Shown piece after piece: positions 34,003-42,388 of a DNA stretch of 64,000 nucleotides. This DNA is from Bog-793 sp035625025. Lineage in GTDB: Bacteria > Actinomycetota > Acidimicrobiia > Acidimicrobiales > Bog-793. The stretch covers positions 15,098 to 79,097 of the forward strand of contig DASPQJ010000030.1 in assembly GCA_035625025.1 (NCBI GenBank), written 5' to 3'. How positions within the stretch are numbered: position 1 is the first letter of the stretch; every line of letters begins with the position of its first letter. Below the pieces are notes generated by a model. It did no database searches. It saw nothing but the letters and a program-made list of their open reading frames with translations, and had not been told where the DNA came from. A program made the position numbers and the translations under genes.

Positions 34003-34743
34003 AGCTGGTCGCCGATCCGGCGAAAGCCGACCCGGGCGTAGCTGCGGGCGGCCGCCTCATCGCCGGGGGTGGGGGAGACGAGGTCGGAGCCGGCCGCGCC
34101 GGCCGACCGGGCGAGGGACACGGTGAGAGCCAAGGTGAGCTTGCGGCCGCGGAAGGCCTCGTCGACGGCGATGCCGGAGATCTCACCGAAACCGCCCCGC
34201 CGCCGGAGTATGTTCCGGCGCCGACGAAGCGACCCGTGGCAGCCTCGATGGTCGTCGCGACGAAACCGCCGACGGCGACGATCCGGGAGAGCGCGGCTCC
34301 GTCCGGCACGGCCGGATCGGCCTGACCGAACGCGGCGTGGGGCACCCGGGTCGGGCGACGAGTTCGTCGGGCGTCGCCGGCGGACGGATCGTGAAAGCGG
34401 CGTCGAGCCCGTCGGTGGCAGGGCGTCGGGGCTGGCCGCCAGGAGCGCGAGCACCACTTCCGCGAGGAAACTCGCTCTCGAGCGCGCTCCTTTTCGAGCG
34501 GGCCGAGCGCGGGGAAATACTCGGCGCGGACGACGCGATTCCGTCGAGGGAAGGCCGCGACGACCGTCGCCACAGCGTCGCCCGACGGCGACGCTCCGTC
34601 GTCGGGATCGCTTAGATGAGGCAAGGATCGGCGTCGCGCTCTGTGAAGGTGGCGAGGAACGGACCGACGCGTTCGACGGTGCGCATCTCGGCCGCAGTCG
34701 CCCGCACGCAGCCGGCGAGGCGCGCGAACCCGTCGTGGTCCAC
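33939..34743 (-). pseudogene. Frameshifted GNAT family N-acetyltransferase
   Basis: A decayed acetyltransferase gene that is readable only by changing frame. From the GTG at 34743 it reads VDHDGFARLAG...VGPFLATFTERDADPCLI and then hits TAA (34616-34618). A second frame continues with GASPSGDAVATVVAAFPRRNRVVRAEYFPALG. A third gives DAAFTIRPPATPDELV (about 34330-34400), the second frame again gives FGQADPAVPDGAALSRIVAV and GRFVGAGTYSGG, and a final frame gives FGEISGIAVDEAFRGRKLTLAL, with the acetyl-CoA loop, then YARVGFRRIGDQLHTSLRR. At least three or four frame changes plus a stop make it a pseudogene unless the assembly is faulty. Confidence 0.75.
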
Positions 34744-34768
34744 CGGCTCGCCTGGGGGTGCCGGTCGG

Positions 34769-35023
34769 TTACGTGGGCCCGTCGCCGGCGTCAGCTCGGC
34801 TCGTCGGAGACGGCCGCAAGTCGATCGTCAGGGTGAGGATTCCGTCGGCGAGGGCGGCCTCGGCGTCGCCGAGCATCGCAAAGTCCATGTAGTCGAGCTC
34901 CATCTGCTCGAGGAGGCGGCGACGTTCGGGGCCTTCGACGGGCGGCATCCCGCGCCGTCGGACCGCGGCGGCGCGCTCGCGAAAACGGACCACCATCGCC
35001 CCGGGATCGAAGGTCTCGGGCAC
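34769..35023 (-). CDS. Small conserved-type hypothetical protein
   Basis: An 84-residue protein, mostly helical: FDPGAMVVRFRERAAAVRRRG, then PPVEGPERRRLLEQMELDY with DYMDFAMLGDAEAAL, ending in a short strand ILTLTIDLRP. It looks like a family of small actinobacterial proteins that I remember as uncharacterised; no function can be given. The GTG at 35023 is preceded at 6 nt by TAGCCT, an excellent leaderless -10. The acetyltransferase pseudogene lies 25 bp downstream and was probably once co-transcribed. Confidence 0.65.
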   Translation of the reverse strand: MPETFDPGAMVVRFRERAAAVRRRGMPPVEGPERRRLLEQMELDYMDFAMLGDAEAALADGILTLTIDLRPSPTSRADAGDGPT

Positions 35024-35029
35024 GTTGCC

Positions 35030-35035
35030 AGGCTA
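35030..35035 (-). promoter_or_regulatory. Predicted -10 box (TAGCCT) for the 84-residue gene
   Basis: On the minus strand TAGCCT stands exactly 6 nt before the GTG at 35023, with no ribosome binding site in between. Confidence 0.5.
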
Positions 35036-35196
35036 CCGGGGCGCGCCGCCCGTCGGCTTGGCGGATCCGGCCAGGACTCGGGCGGTATGCTGCACTGCGC
35101 AGCAGGGTCCTGGGGCGGGCTCCGACGTGGTGCCGCTGCAGGGCGTCCCCGGGCAGCCGTGGTCGACGCGACCTCCTGCAAGCTAGGGAGCGGCTC

Positions 35197-35367
35197 GTGA
35201 AAAAGGGACGGCATCGGCGCTTCGAAGAGGCGCGCAGTCTGAAGCGTGCGGTCGAGGTCGTCGTGGAACCCTGCCCCGAGTGTGGCGCGCGTCCTGAAGA
35301 GGACCACGCCAGCTGGTGCCTTTACGAGTCCGAGGAACTCGAGGAAGACGTCGAGGACCTGACCTAG
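35197..35367 (+). CDS. 56-residue zinc-ribbon-like small protein
   Basis: A short gene beginning at the GTG at 35197 behind AGGGAG at a good distance. The product starts very basic (KKGRHRRFEEARSLKRAVE), has CPECG and a later Cys (SWCLY) with a His between them (EDHASWC), and ends in a strongly acidic tail (EELEEDVEDL). The Cys/His spacing suggests a single zinc site. I do not recognise a family. Its TAG stop shares the bases CTAG with the stop of the convergent Cys-rich gene. Codon use is good, so I think it is real. Confidence 0.62.
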   Translation: MKKGRHRRFEEARSLKRAVEVVVEPCPECGARPEEDHASWCLYESEELEEDVEDLT

Positions 35368-36098
35368 CCGCTCGATCGCCGGACGACGGGATGCGGCAGG
35401 GGCGCCGATCTCCCGCCGCGCTCGTCGAGGTAGCTGGCGATCACCTTGTACACGGCCGGTCCGACGAGCGAGCTGAGCTCGTCGGCGAGGCTCAGGTAGA
35501 CAGGCTGGGCCGAGACGAAGGCCTCGGGTGCCTCGGTGCACCACCAGTGGAACTCGTCGCCGGCCGGTCCCCAGTGGCGTCGTTCCCACTGTGTGACCGT
35601 GGAGGTGACGTGGCCGGTCTCGTCGGTCGCGTCCTCACGGCGCACGGGGAGCTGCCAGCAGACGTCGGGCTTGTAAAGACGCGGGGGCACGCCCGCCTCG
35701 AGGGCAGCCCGGTGGAGGGCGCAGCCGGGGCCCCCGGGGAAGCCGGGCCGGTTGAGGAAGATGCAGGCCCCGTCGACGAGCCGCGTCGTGAGGTCCTCGC
35801 CCTGGCGCTTCACGATCCCGACGCGTCGCGCCCTTGTCATGTGCTGGAACTGGCTCGGGCTCAACCGCGCCGCGGCAGCCTCGACCCGCCGGACGTCTTT
35901 TTTGTCCGAGAGGTGGGCGCCGTAACTGCAGCAGCCCTCGGCGAGCTCGGCCGCCGGCCCGGTGAGGACCCCTTGGCAGCCCGCGTTGTAGATGCACTTC
36001 CACGCGCTCGCCAGGAACGTGACGTCGAAAACCCACGTGCGGTCCTCTTCAGGATCGCCAAAGCTCACCCATTCGTGGGCGTCGTCGGGGACGGGCAC
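35364..36098 (-). CDS. Cys-rich protein, YkgJ/DUF3109-like
   Basis: A 244-residue protein with about eight conserved-looking cysteines: AWKCIYNAGCQG, AEGCCSYGAHL, DGACIFLN, GPGCALH, DVCWQLP and WWCTE. This resembles the CxxxCxxC-type cysteine cluster proteins (YkgJ/DUF3109 group) thought to bind metal or an Fe-S cluster. The specific family is uncertain. It starts at the ATG at 36098 inside the last 34 nt of the CCAEP radical SAM gene, so it is the third gene of that operon and perhaps part of the same pathway. Confidence 0.62.
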   Translation of the reverse strand: MPVPDDAHEWVSFGDPEEDRTWVFDVTFLASAWKCIYNAGCQGVLTGPAAELAEGCCSYGAHLSDKKDVRRVEAAAARLSPSQFQHMTRARRVGIVKRQGEDLTTRLVDGACIFLNRPGFPGGPGCALHRAALEAGVPPRLYKPDVCWQLPVRREDATDETGHVTSTVTQWERRHWGPAGDEFHWWCTEAPEAFVSAQPVYLSLADELSSLVGPAVYKVIASYLDERGGRSAPLPHPVVRRSSG

Positions 36099-37540
36099 GA
36101 ATCGAACGCTACCGGCGCCGACCCGGGGCCGGCGAGCTGATCACGTGTCGGCTCGGCGCAGCAGAACCACGGTTCGCTAAGACGCGGCCGGGCTCCGGCG
36201 GGGCCGCGCGGGACGACGGGCTTCGGCGGTCCGGGGTCCCGCCGGCCGAGGCGGTCGAACACGATCTCGCGTACTGCGGCGTAGGTCGTCTCGACCGGCT
36301 CCGCCGTTGTGGCGGCGGTCTCGCAGCGTCCGGCGAGCGCCGTTTGCAGTTCGTCGAGGATCGGGTCGTCGGCCGACCAGCGGTAACCGAGGGAGCGGAC
36401 GTCGAGCTCGCCGAGGCAGCGGGTGAGCACGGCGTCGTCTGAGTCCAGAACGAGGGAACCCGGCGGGATGAGGAGGCGGATGGAGTACTGGACCGGATCG
36501 ACGTTCGCCACGAGGTCGTGCGCCGCGACGAAATCGACGATGTCGACCACGTCCTGGCGGTTCGTCCAAGGCGTGAACGGGAGGAACGACGGTCGGATCT
36601 CCACGCCGCAGCGGCGCAACTCGACGACGGCGCGGCTGGCGTCCGCCGCGCTGTGGCCCTTTTGCAGGCGACGCAGCACGGCGTCGTTCGTCGATTCGAA
36701 GGCCGAGACGACGAATAGAAGGCCGAGCCTCGCGAGTTCGGCGACGACGTCGCGGTGGCGCAGGAGATGCGAGACCTTGATCGTCGCGTCGAAGGTGATC
36801 TCGCGGTGCGCGGCGTGCATCTCGCGCACGACGGCGAGGGCGTGGGTGGGACGGTTGAGGAAGTCGGGGTCGGCGAAGCGCACGTGCCCGGCGCCGGCGG
36901 CGACGAGCGCGTCGATGTCGGCGAGGACTGCGTCGGTCGCGACGAGGCGTGATCGCCCGCCGTAGACGACGGGAACCGGGCAGTGCCGGCAGCGGTGGTT
37001 GCAACCCTCGCTGGCTTCGACGGTCCCGACGAGGCTCTCCCCGTCGGCGGTGAGGAGACGCGCGTAGGCCTCGAGACCCGGTAGGTCGGCGCGACGCGGG
37101 AGCACGCCCGCCGAGCCCTTGGCGTCCCGCGCCCGGCCGAGGGCGACGACCGGCGCTGTCTCAGCGTCGGCCGGAGCTTCTCCGTCGAGCCAGTCGGCGA
37201 GCGAGGCCCCGACGTCGCCGGCCACCGCGAGGTCGCCTTGTCGCAGTGCCCCGGCCGCCGCCGCCACGGGCGCGTACAGGCCGTAGAGCGCGACCGGCGC
37301 CTCGGGGCGTGTCTCGTGCAGCCGGTCGACCGCCGCCAGCGCGAGACGCAGGGCGGTGTGCATCGGGACGGAGAGGGCGACGGCCTGGGCCCAGGCGACA
37401 TCGGCGGCCGGCCACGGTTCGACGGACAGGTCCGCGCTGCGGACCTCATGGCCGGCGGCGCAAAGCTCGGCCGCGGGCCAGGCCAGCCCGAGCGGTTGCG
37501 CGCCGAGCTCGTAGGACGACAGGAGCAGGACCCGGCTCAC
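36065..37540 (-). CDS. Radical SAM protein of the CUAEP/CCAEP-tail type with N-terminal B12-like domain
   Basis: A 491-residue protein. The N-terminal part (VLLLSSYELGAQPLGLAWPA onward) looks like a cobalamin-binding-type Rossmann domain without a clear DxHxxG motif. The radical SAM cluster motif is CNHRCRHC (about residue 180), followed by GHVRFADPDFLN and an HRDVVAEL/FESTNDAVLRRLQKGH region. Near the C-terminus is WFCCAEPT, matching the CUAEP/CCAEP-tail radical SAM (seleno)protein family; here Cys stands where some members have selenocysteine. A 28-residue extension follows the motif. The reaction is unknown. The GTG at 37540 overlaps the ATP-grasp stop (GTGA). Confidence 0.8.
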   Translation of the reverse strand: MSRVLLLSSYELGAQPLGLAWPAAELCAAGHEVRSADLSVEPWPAADVAWAQAVALSVPMHTALRLALAAVDRLHETRPEAPVALYGLYAPVAAAAGALRQGDLAVAGDVGASLADWLDGEAPADAETAPVVALGRARDAKGSAGVLPRRADLPGLEAYARLLTADGESLVGTVEASEGCNHRCRHCPVPVVYGGRSRLVATDAVLADIDALVAAGAGHVRFADPDFLNRPTHALAVVREMHAAHREITFDATIKVSHLLRHRDVVAELARLGLLFVVSAFESTNDAVLRRLQKGHSAADASRAVVELRRCGVEIRPSFLPFTPWTNRQDVVDIVDFVAAHDLVANVDPVQYSIRLLIPPGSLVLDSDDAVLTRCLGELDVRSLGYRWSADDPILDELQTALAGRCETAATTAEPVETTYAAVREIVFDRLGRRDPGPPKPVVPRGPAGARPRLSEPWFCCAEPTRDQLAGPGSAPVAFDSCPSPTTPTNG

Positions 37541-38814
37541 CCGCTCGCTCCGGAGGCGACCTCGGCGTCGACGCGCACGGCGAGCGCGGCGAAGCCGCTT
37601 CGCAGGGCGGCCTCGACCTGTTCGGGGAGCGCGGCCCGGGCGAACAAGAACCCTAGGTAGCGGTCGCCGGCCGGCCACGCCGTGAGCGTCCCGCCGACCG
37701 GGACGGTCACCTCGATTCCCCACACTCCCGGTACCGCGAGCGCGGCTTGCGATCCGTCGATCCCGGCGAAGCGGCCTGAGGCGGGGATGGGGAGCATCAT
37801 CACGCCGGACGCACCTCGCAGGCGGGCGTTCGCCACCTCGTAGTCGAGACCGAGGGCGTGGGCGAGCACGATCTCCTCGAGCGAACGGCCAGAAGAGAAG
37901 TGCAGCGCCCGGGAGCACCGCCCGCCGATCGTGCGCGCCGCGACCTCGATGACGACGACCTCCGCCTCAGGATGCGTTCCCCGCGGCGACAAGCGCGCTT
38001 CGGCGTGGACCGGACCGTCGACGAGGCTGAGCGCCGCACAGGCCGACGCCACCGTGGCGTGCAGCGCTTCCTGGAGGTATTCGGGATGACGGGAGGGCGT
38101 GACGTAGATCGTCTCCTCGAAGTATGGGCCCTCGAGCGGGTCGGGTTTGTCGAAGACGGCGAGCACGTCGAGGCGACCAGCGGAAAGGAGCCCTTCGACG
38201 GCGACCTCGTCGCCGGCGACGAACTCCTCGACGAGGAGCGGCTCCTCGGCGGGCCGCCCCGCGTCGCAGCTGATGCGGCGCGCGGCCACCGCCGCGGCCC
38301 GTGCCCCGCCGTCGTCGTCGGCGCGGATCACGCCGCGGCTGGCAGAGAGCGAGCACGGTTTCACGACGACCGGGTAGCCGAGGTGGGCGCCGGCGGCGGC
38401 GACCGCCGCGGACTCGCCGGCACCGGCCCCGACGATCTCGAAACGCGGTTGGCGGACACCGGCGTTGTGCAAAAACTGTCGCATCACCGACTTGTCCCGG
38501 GTCGCGGCGACCGCGGCAAACGGGTTCTTGGCGAGACCGAGCCGTTCGGCGGCGGCGGTCGCAACGAGCGCTCCGGCGTCGTCGACGGCGAGGACCGCGT
38601 CGAACGGCGTCACCGAGTGCCGCGTGGCCACCGCGTCCGCCGCGGCCGCGGGGTCGTCGAGGGGCAGGACGAGGAATCTGTCCGGTGTCGTGCCGGCCAT
38701 CGCCTGGGGGGCGTCCGATCCCGTCACGACGTCGACGCCGAGCCGCCCGGCGGCGACGAGGAAATCAGTGGCGCGGTACGTCGACGACGGCAGGACGAGA
38801 AGGACTCGGGCCAT
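37537..38814 (-). CDS. ATP-grasp domain protein, partner of the CCAEP radical SAM enzyme
   Basis: A 425-residue ATP-grasp ligase-like protein. The pre-ATP-grasp domain begins MARVLLVLPSSTYRATDFLV; the ATP-binding part includes YPVVVKPCSLSASRGVIRAD, PLLVEEFVAGDEVAVEGLL, and the metal-binding Glu and Asn-like positions around VVVIEVAARTIGGRCSRAL. Such enzymes join a carboxylate to an amine or thiol nucleophile. It is the first gene of the minus-strand operon with the CCAEP radical SAM gene (4-nt overlap) and the Cys-rich gene. CATGAT lies 6 nt before the ATG at 38814 as a possible -10 box. Confidence 0.83.
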   Translation of the reverse strand: MARVLLVLPSSTYRATDFLVAAGRLGVDVVTGSDAPQAMAGTTPDRFLVLPLDDPAAAADAVATRHSVTPFDAVLAVDDAGALVATAAAERLGLAKNPFAAVAATRDKSVMRQFLHNAGVRQPRFEIVGAGAGESAAVAAAGAHLGYPVVVKPCSLSASRGVIRADDDGGARAAAVAARRISCDAGRPAEEPLLVEEFVAGDEVAVEGLLSAGRLDVLAVFDKPDPLEGPYFEETIYVTPSRHPEYLQEALHATVASACAALSLVDGPVHAEARLSPRGTHPEAEVVVIEVAARTIGGRCSRALHFSSGRSLEEIVLAHALGLDYEVANARLRGASGVMMLPIPASGRFAGIDGSQAALAVPGVWGIEVTVPVGGTLTAWPAGDRYLGFLFARAALPEQVEAALRSGFAALAVRVDAEVASGASG

Positions 38815-38880
38815 GCCCCCATCATGCCGGTGTGTCGCCGCTCGCCAGCGCGGCGCGCTCGTCAGTTCGGGTGTCGCCCC

Positions 38881-38886
38881 TACCAT
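38881..38886 (+). promoter_or_regulatory. Predicted -10 box (TACCAT), leaderless nfuA transcript
   Basis: TACCAT stands exactly 6 nt before the ATG at 38893; there is no ribosome binding site. It lies between divergent nfuA and the ATP-grasp gene, whose start codons are 78 bp apart. Confidence 0.5.
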
Positions 38887-38892
38887 GGCGGC

Positions 38893-39537
38893 ATGGCCGA
38901 CGAGGCGCTCGACCGACCGGGCCCCGACCCGGTGCTCGCCGTCACCGACGCCGCTCGGGCCACGATCCTCGAGGCCCGCGCGGCCGAGAAGGATCCGGAG
39001 AGCCTGGCGCTCTTCGTCGAGGTGACCGGGTCGACAAACGGCGCCTACGTCTACGAGATGTGGTTCGAGGCGCTCGCCGACGCCGCGCCGCGTGATGTTC
39101 TGTGCCGCAACGACGAGCTCACCGTCGTCGTCGGTGGTGACAGCGTCGACAAGGTGCGGGGCGCGTCGCTCGCTCTCGGCGAAGAGGGACTTGTCATGCT
39201 GAACCCGAACACGCCGCCCGTCGCGCCCGCCGCGGCCGCGATTCCCGAGGGCGACATGACGAGCCCGCTCGCCCGCTCGGTGATCGCCGTTCTCGAAGAG
39301 CAGGTCAACCCGCAGATCGCCTTTCATGGCGGTCGGGCGGACCTCGTCGCCGTCGACGAGGGAGTCGCCTACCTCCGACTCTCCGGCGGTTGCCAGGGTT
39401 GTGGACTCGCGGCCGTGACGCTCGGCCAGGGGATCACGCTCGCGATCAGACAGGCGGTGCCCGAGATCGTCGATGTCGTCGACGTCACCTCGCACCAGGA
39501 CGGCCGCAACCCTTACTTCGAGCCGGCGAAGAAGTAG
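38893..39537 (+). CDS. nfuA: Fe-S cluster carrier NfuA-type (HesB-like plus NifU C-terminal domain)
   Basis: A 214-residue two-domain protein. The N-terminal half (about 1-105) is HesB/A-type-like but lacks the usual cysteines, as in NfuA; the C-terminal half is the NifU domain with the CxxC cluster ligand pair GGCQGCGLAAVTLGQGI. It accepts and delivers [4Fe-4S] clusters in the cytoplasm. The ATG at 38893 directly follows a TACCAT box. aroC follows after 50 bp with its own -10, so the two may be separate transcripts. Confidence 0.85.
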   Translation: MADEALDRPGPDPVLAVTDAARATILEARAAEKDPESLALFVEVTGSTNGAYVYEMWFEALADAAPRDVLCRNDELTVVVGGDSVDKVRGASLALGEEGLVMLNPNTPPVAPAAAAIPEGDMTSPLARSVIAVLEEQVNPQIAFHGGRADLVAVDEGVAYLRLSGGCQGCGLAAVTLGQGITLAIRQAVPEIVDVVDVTSHQDGRNPYFEPAKK

Positions 39538-39575
39538 CGACGCGTCTCGCATCTCGGCTCGGGAAGGCGAGACGG

Positions 39576-39581
39576 TAGATT
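39576..39581 (+). promoter_or_regulatory. Predicted -10 box (TAGATT), leaderless aroC operon
   Basis: TAGATT stands 6 nt before the aroC ATG at 39588, without a ribosome binding site. It is the likely start of the aroC-aroKB-aroQ-pepQ-efp-nusB operon. Confidence 0.5.
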
Positions 39582-39587
39582 GCAGCG

Positions 39588-40796
39588 ATGCTCCGTTTTT
39601 TGACGGCCGGGGAATCCCACGGTCGTGCGCTCGTCGTGATCGTCGAGGGCTTGCCCGCCGGGTTGCCGATCACGATCGACGAGATCCGTGTCGAGCTCGC
39701 CCGGCGGCGGCTCGGCTACGGGCGGGGACCGCGCATGCGCGTGGAACGCGACGAAATCGTCGTTGTGAGCGGCGTGCGGCACGGCCGGACGCTCGGCTCG
39801 CCTGTCGCGATCGAGATCGCCAACACCGAATGGCCGAAATGGGAGCGGGAGATGTCGCCCGAGCCCGGCGAACCGGAGAGGATCCTCACGGCGCCGCGTC
39901 CGGGCCACGCGGACTTGGCCGGGATGGAGAAGTACGGATTCGTCGACGCCCGCGACGTGCTCGAAAGGGCTTCGGCCCGCGAGACGGCGGCGCGTGTCGC
40001 GGCGGGCGCGCTTGCCAAGGCGCTCCTCGCGCGGCTCGGCACCGAGATCGTGAGCCACGTCGTCGCGATCGGCGCCGCGACGTCACCTTCGGGCCTGCGG
40101 CCACGTCCCGAGGATCTCGCGGCCGTCGACGCCTCCGCGGTCCGCTGCTTCGACGCGGCCGCGACCGACGCGATGGTCGCCGAGGTCAAGGCCGCCGCGC
40201 AGCAGGGGGACTCGCTCGGAGGCGTTGCCGAGGTCGTCGCTTACGGCGTCCCGGTCGGCCTCGGCAGCTACGTCCAGTGGGACCGCCGGCTCGACGGGCT
40301 GATCGCGCAGGCGCTGATGAGCATCCCGGCGGTGAAAGCCGTCGAGGTGGGCGACGCGATCGCGATCGCGAGCCGCCGGGGTTCCGAAGCGCACGACGCG
40401 ATCTTCTGGGACGCGTCCCGCTTGACGTACCGCCGCGAGACGAGCCGTGCCGGCGGGATCGAAGGCGGAGTCTCGACGGGCGGTCTCGTGATCGCCCGGG
40501 CGGTGATGAAGCCGCTCGCGACGTTGAACCGCCCGGTGCTGGCGACCGTGGACGTCGTGACGAAGAAAAGCACGCTCTCGTTCAAGGAACGCACCGACGT
40601 CACGGCCGTTCCGGCGATGGGGGTCATCGCCGAGGCGATGGTCGCGTTCGTGCTCGCCTCTGAGGCGCTCCGCAAGTTCGGCGGCGATTCTGTCGCCGAG
40701 TTCGTCCGTAATCGGGACAGCTTCGTCGCGGCACTCGGCTCGGCCCCGTCCGCCGCCGAACCGCCAGGCACCGCCGCGAGATCAGGCCAAAGGTGA
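39588..40796 (+). CDS. aroC: Chorismate synthase
   Basis: A 402-residue FMN-dependent enzyme that makes chorismate from EPSP, the last step of the shikimate pathway. Family signatures are GESHGRALVVIVEGLPAG near the start, the arginine-rich RRRLGYGRGPRMRVERDEI loop, RPGHADLAGMEKYG, and the second half with GGIEGGVSTG. The length is normal. Its TGA stop overlaps the GTG/ATG start of the aroKB fusion. The chorismate made here feeds the men genes seen at 23-28 kb. Confidence 0.96.
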   Translation: MLRFLTAGESHGRALVVIVEGLPAGLPITIDEIRVELARRRLGYGRGPRMRVERDEIVVVSGVRHGRTLGSPVAIEIANTEWPKWEREMSPEPGEPERILTAPRPGHADLAGMEKYGFVDARDVLERASARETAARVAAGALAKALLARLGTEIVSHVVAIGAATSPSGLRPRPEDLAAVDASAVRCFDAAATDAMVAEVKAAAQQGDSLGGVAEVVAYGVPVGLGSYVQWDRRLDGLIAQALMSIPAVKAVEVGDAIAIASRRGSEAHDAIFWDASRLTYRRETSRAGGIEGGVSTGGLVIARAVMKPLATLNRPVLATVDVVTKKSTLSFKERTDVTAVPAMGVIAEAMVAFVLASEALRKFGGDSVAEFVRNRDSFVAALGSAPSAAEPPGTAARSGQR

Positions 40797-42388
40797 TGGC
40801 GACCGCCCCGCGCAACCGCTGTCACGTCCTGCTCGTCGGGATGATGGGGACCGGCAAGTCCTCCGCCGGTCTGGAGCTCGCCGCGCGGCTCGGCCGACCG
40901 TTCATCGACACGGACGAGGAGATCGCCGCGACCACAGGGAGGACGATCGCGGAGATCTGGTCGGCCGAGGGCGAGGCGAAGGTGCGCGCCGTCGAGTCGA
41001 CGGTCCTTTCCGAGGCGCTCGCCTCGTCCTCCCCGTCGGTTATCGCCGTCGGCGGCGGCGCGGTCCTCGACCCGGCCAACCGTGCCGCGATCTCCGAGGC
41101 GGGAGACGTCGTCTGGTTGCGCGCCCAGGCCCACACGCTCGCGCAGCGACTCGGTGACGGCGCCGGCCGACCGCTGCTCGAGGCGGACCCCGTCGGGGCG
41201 CTGGCGCGGATCGAGCTGGAGCGTCGGGTGCTCTACGAGGAGGTGGCCGATGTGGCCGTCGACGTCGACGCGCTGGAGCCTGACGCGACAGTCGCCGCCG
41301 TGCTCGGCGCGCTGCAGCGCCGGGTCGTCGTCGCGGTTCCGAACCATCCCTACGAGGTCGTCGTCGGACCCGGGGCACGACACCTGCTCGGCGTGGTCAT
41401 CCCGGCGGGAGCGGCGCGCGTCGCCATTGTCAGGCAAGCGGGCGTGAATGTCGCGGTCACGACCGGCGGCGACGAGGTCGAGTTCACGGTCGGCGCCGGG
41501 GAGTGGGCGAAGTCGCTCGCCACGGTCGAGAAGTTGTGTCGGGAGTTCGCCCGAGCCGGGCTGACCCGAGCGGACGTCGTCGTCGCCGTCGGCGGCGGAG
41601 TCGTCACCGATGTCGCCGGTTTTGCGGCGGCCTGCTACCACCGGGGCGTCGCCGTCATCCACGTGCCGACGACGTTGCTCGGCCAGGTGGACGCCGCCAT
41701 CGGTGGCAAGACCGGCGTCAACCTGCCCGAGGGCAAGAACCTCGTCGGGTCGTTCTGGCAGCCGAGTTGCGTGCTCTGTGACACGGACACGCTGTGGTCG
41801 CTACCCGAGCGCGAGTGGCATTCGGGGTTTGGCGAGATGGCCAAGTACGAGTGTTCCGGCCTCACCGATCTCGGTGGGCTCTCGCTCGTCGACCAGATCG
41901 CGTCGTGCGTCGCGGCGAAGGCGGCGGTCGTCGCGATCGACGAGCGCGACGCAGACCGCAGGATGGTCCTCAACTACGGCCACACGCTTGCCCACGCGCT
42001 CGAGGCGACGGGTTTCTCCTCGTCCGGCGGCGGCGAGTCTTCGATCCGGCACGGCGAGGCCGTCGCAATCGGACTCGTCTTCGCGGCGCGATTGGCAGCC
42101 GCGCTCGGTCGGATCAGTGCCGCGGATGTCGAGCGTCACGTCGCCGTCGTCGAGCGCTACGGGCTTCCCTTTTCGATCCCCGCTGGAGTCGACCTCGACG
42201 AGCTGACGGTCTTCATGGCCCGTGACAAGAAGACGCGGACCGGGCTGAGCTTCGTCCTCGGCGGTCCCCGCGGTGTCGAGTTCGTGCCCGACGTCGACCC
42301 CGAAGCCGTCCGCGTCGCCCTCGTCGCGACGCAGGCCGTCAGGAGCGAAAAGGGCGCGTCGCGCCAAGCCAAAGCGAGGACCGCGTGA
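40793..42388 (+). CDS. aroKB: Bifunctional shikimate kinase / 3-dehydroquinate synthase (AroK-AroB fusion)
   Basis: A 531-residue fusion of two shikimate-pathway enzymes that act at different steps. Residues 1 to about 165 are shikimate kinase: P-loop GMMGTGKSSAG, the substrate Asp in FIDTDEEIA, and the VIAVGGGAVLD turn. From about residue 180 it is 3-dehydroquinate synthase: VVVAVGGGVVTDVAGFAAA, VPTTLLGQVDAAIGGKTGVN and the metal-ligand segments NYGHTLAHALEA and RHGEAVAIG. Both active sites look intact. The start is GTG 40793 or ATG 40796, overlapping the aroC stop. Confidence 0.95.
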   Translation: MMATAPRNRCHVLLVGMMGTGKSSAGLELAARLGRPFIDTDEEIAATTGRTIAEIWSAEGEAKVRAVESTVLSEALASSSPSVIAVGGGAVLDPANRAAISEAGDVVWLRAQAHTLAQRLGDGAGRPLLEADPVGALARIELERRVLYEEVADVAVDVDALEPDATVAAVLGALQRRVVVAVPNHPYEVVVGPGARHLLGVVIPAGAARVAIVRQAGVNVAVTTGGDEVEFTVGAGEWAKSLATVEKLCREFARAGLTRADVVVAVGGGVVTDVAGFAAACYHRGVAVIHVPTTLLGQVDAAIGGKTGVNLPEGKNLVGSFWQPSCVLCDTDTLWSLPEREWHSGFGEMAKYECSGLTDLGGLSLVDQIASCVAAKAAVVAIDERDADRRMVLNYGHTLAHALEATGFSSSGGGESSIRHGEAVAIGLVFAARLAAALGRISAADVERHVAVVERYGLPFSIPAGVDLDELTVFMARDKKTRTGLSFVLGGPRGVEFVPDVDPEAVRVALVATQAVRSEKGASRQAKARTA

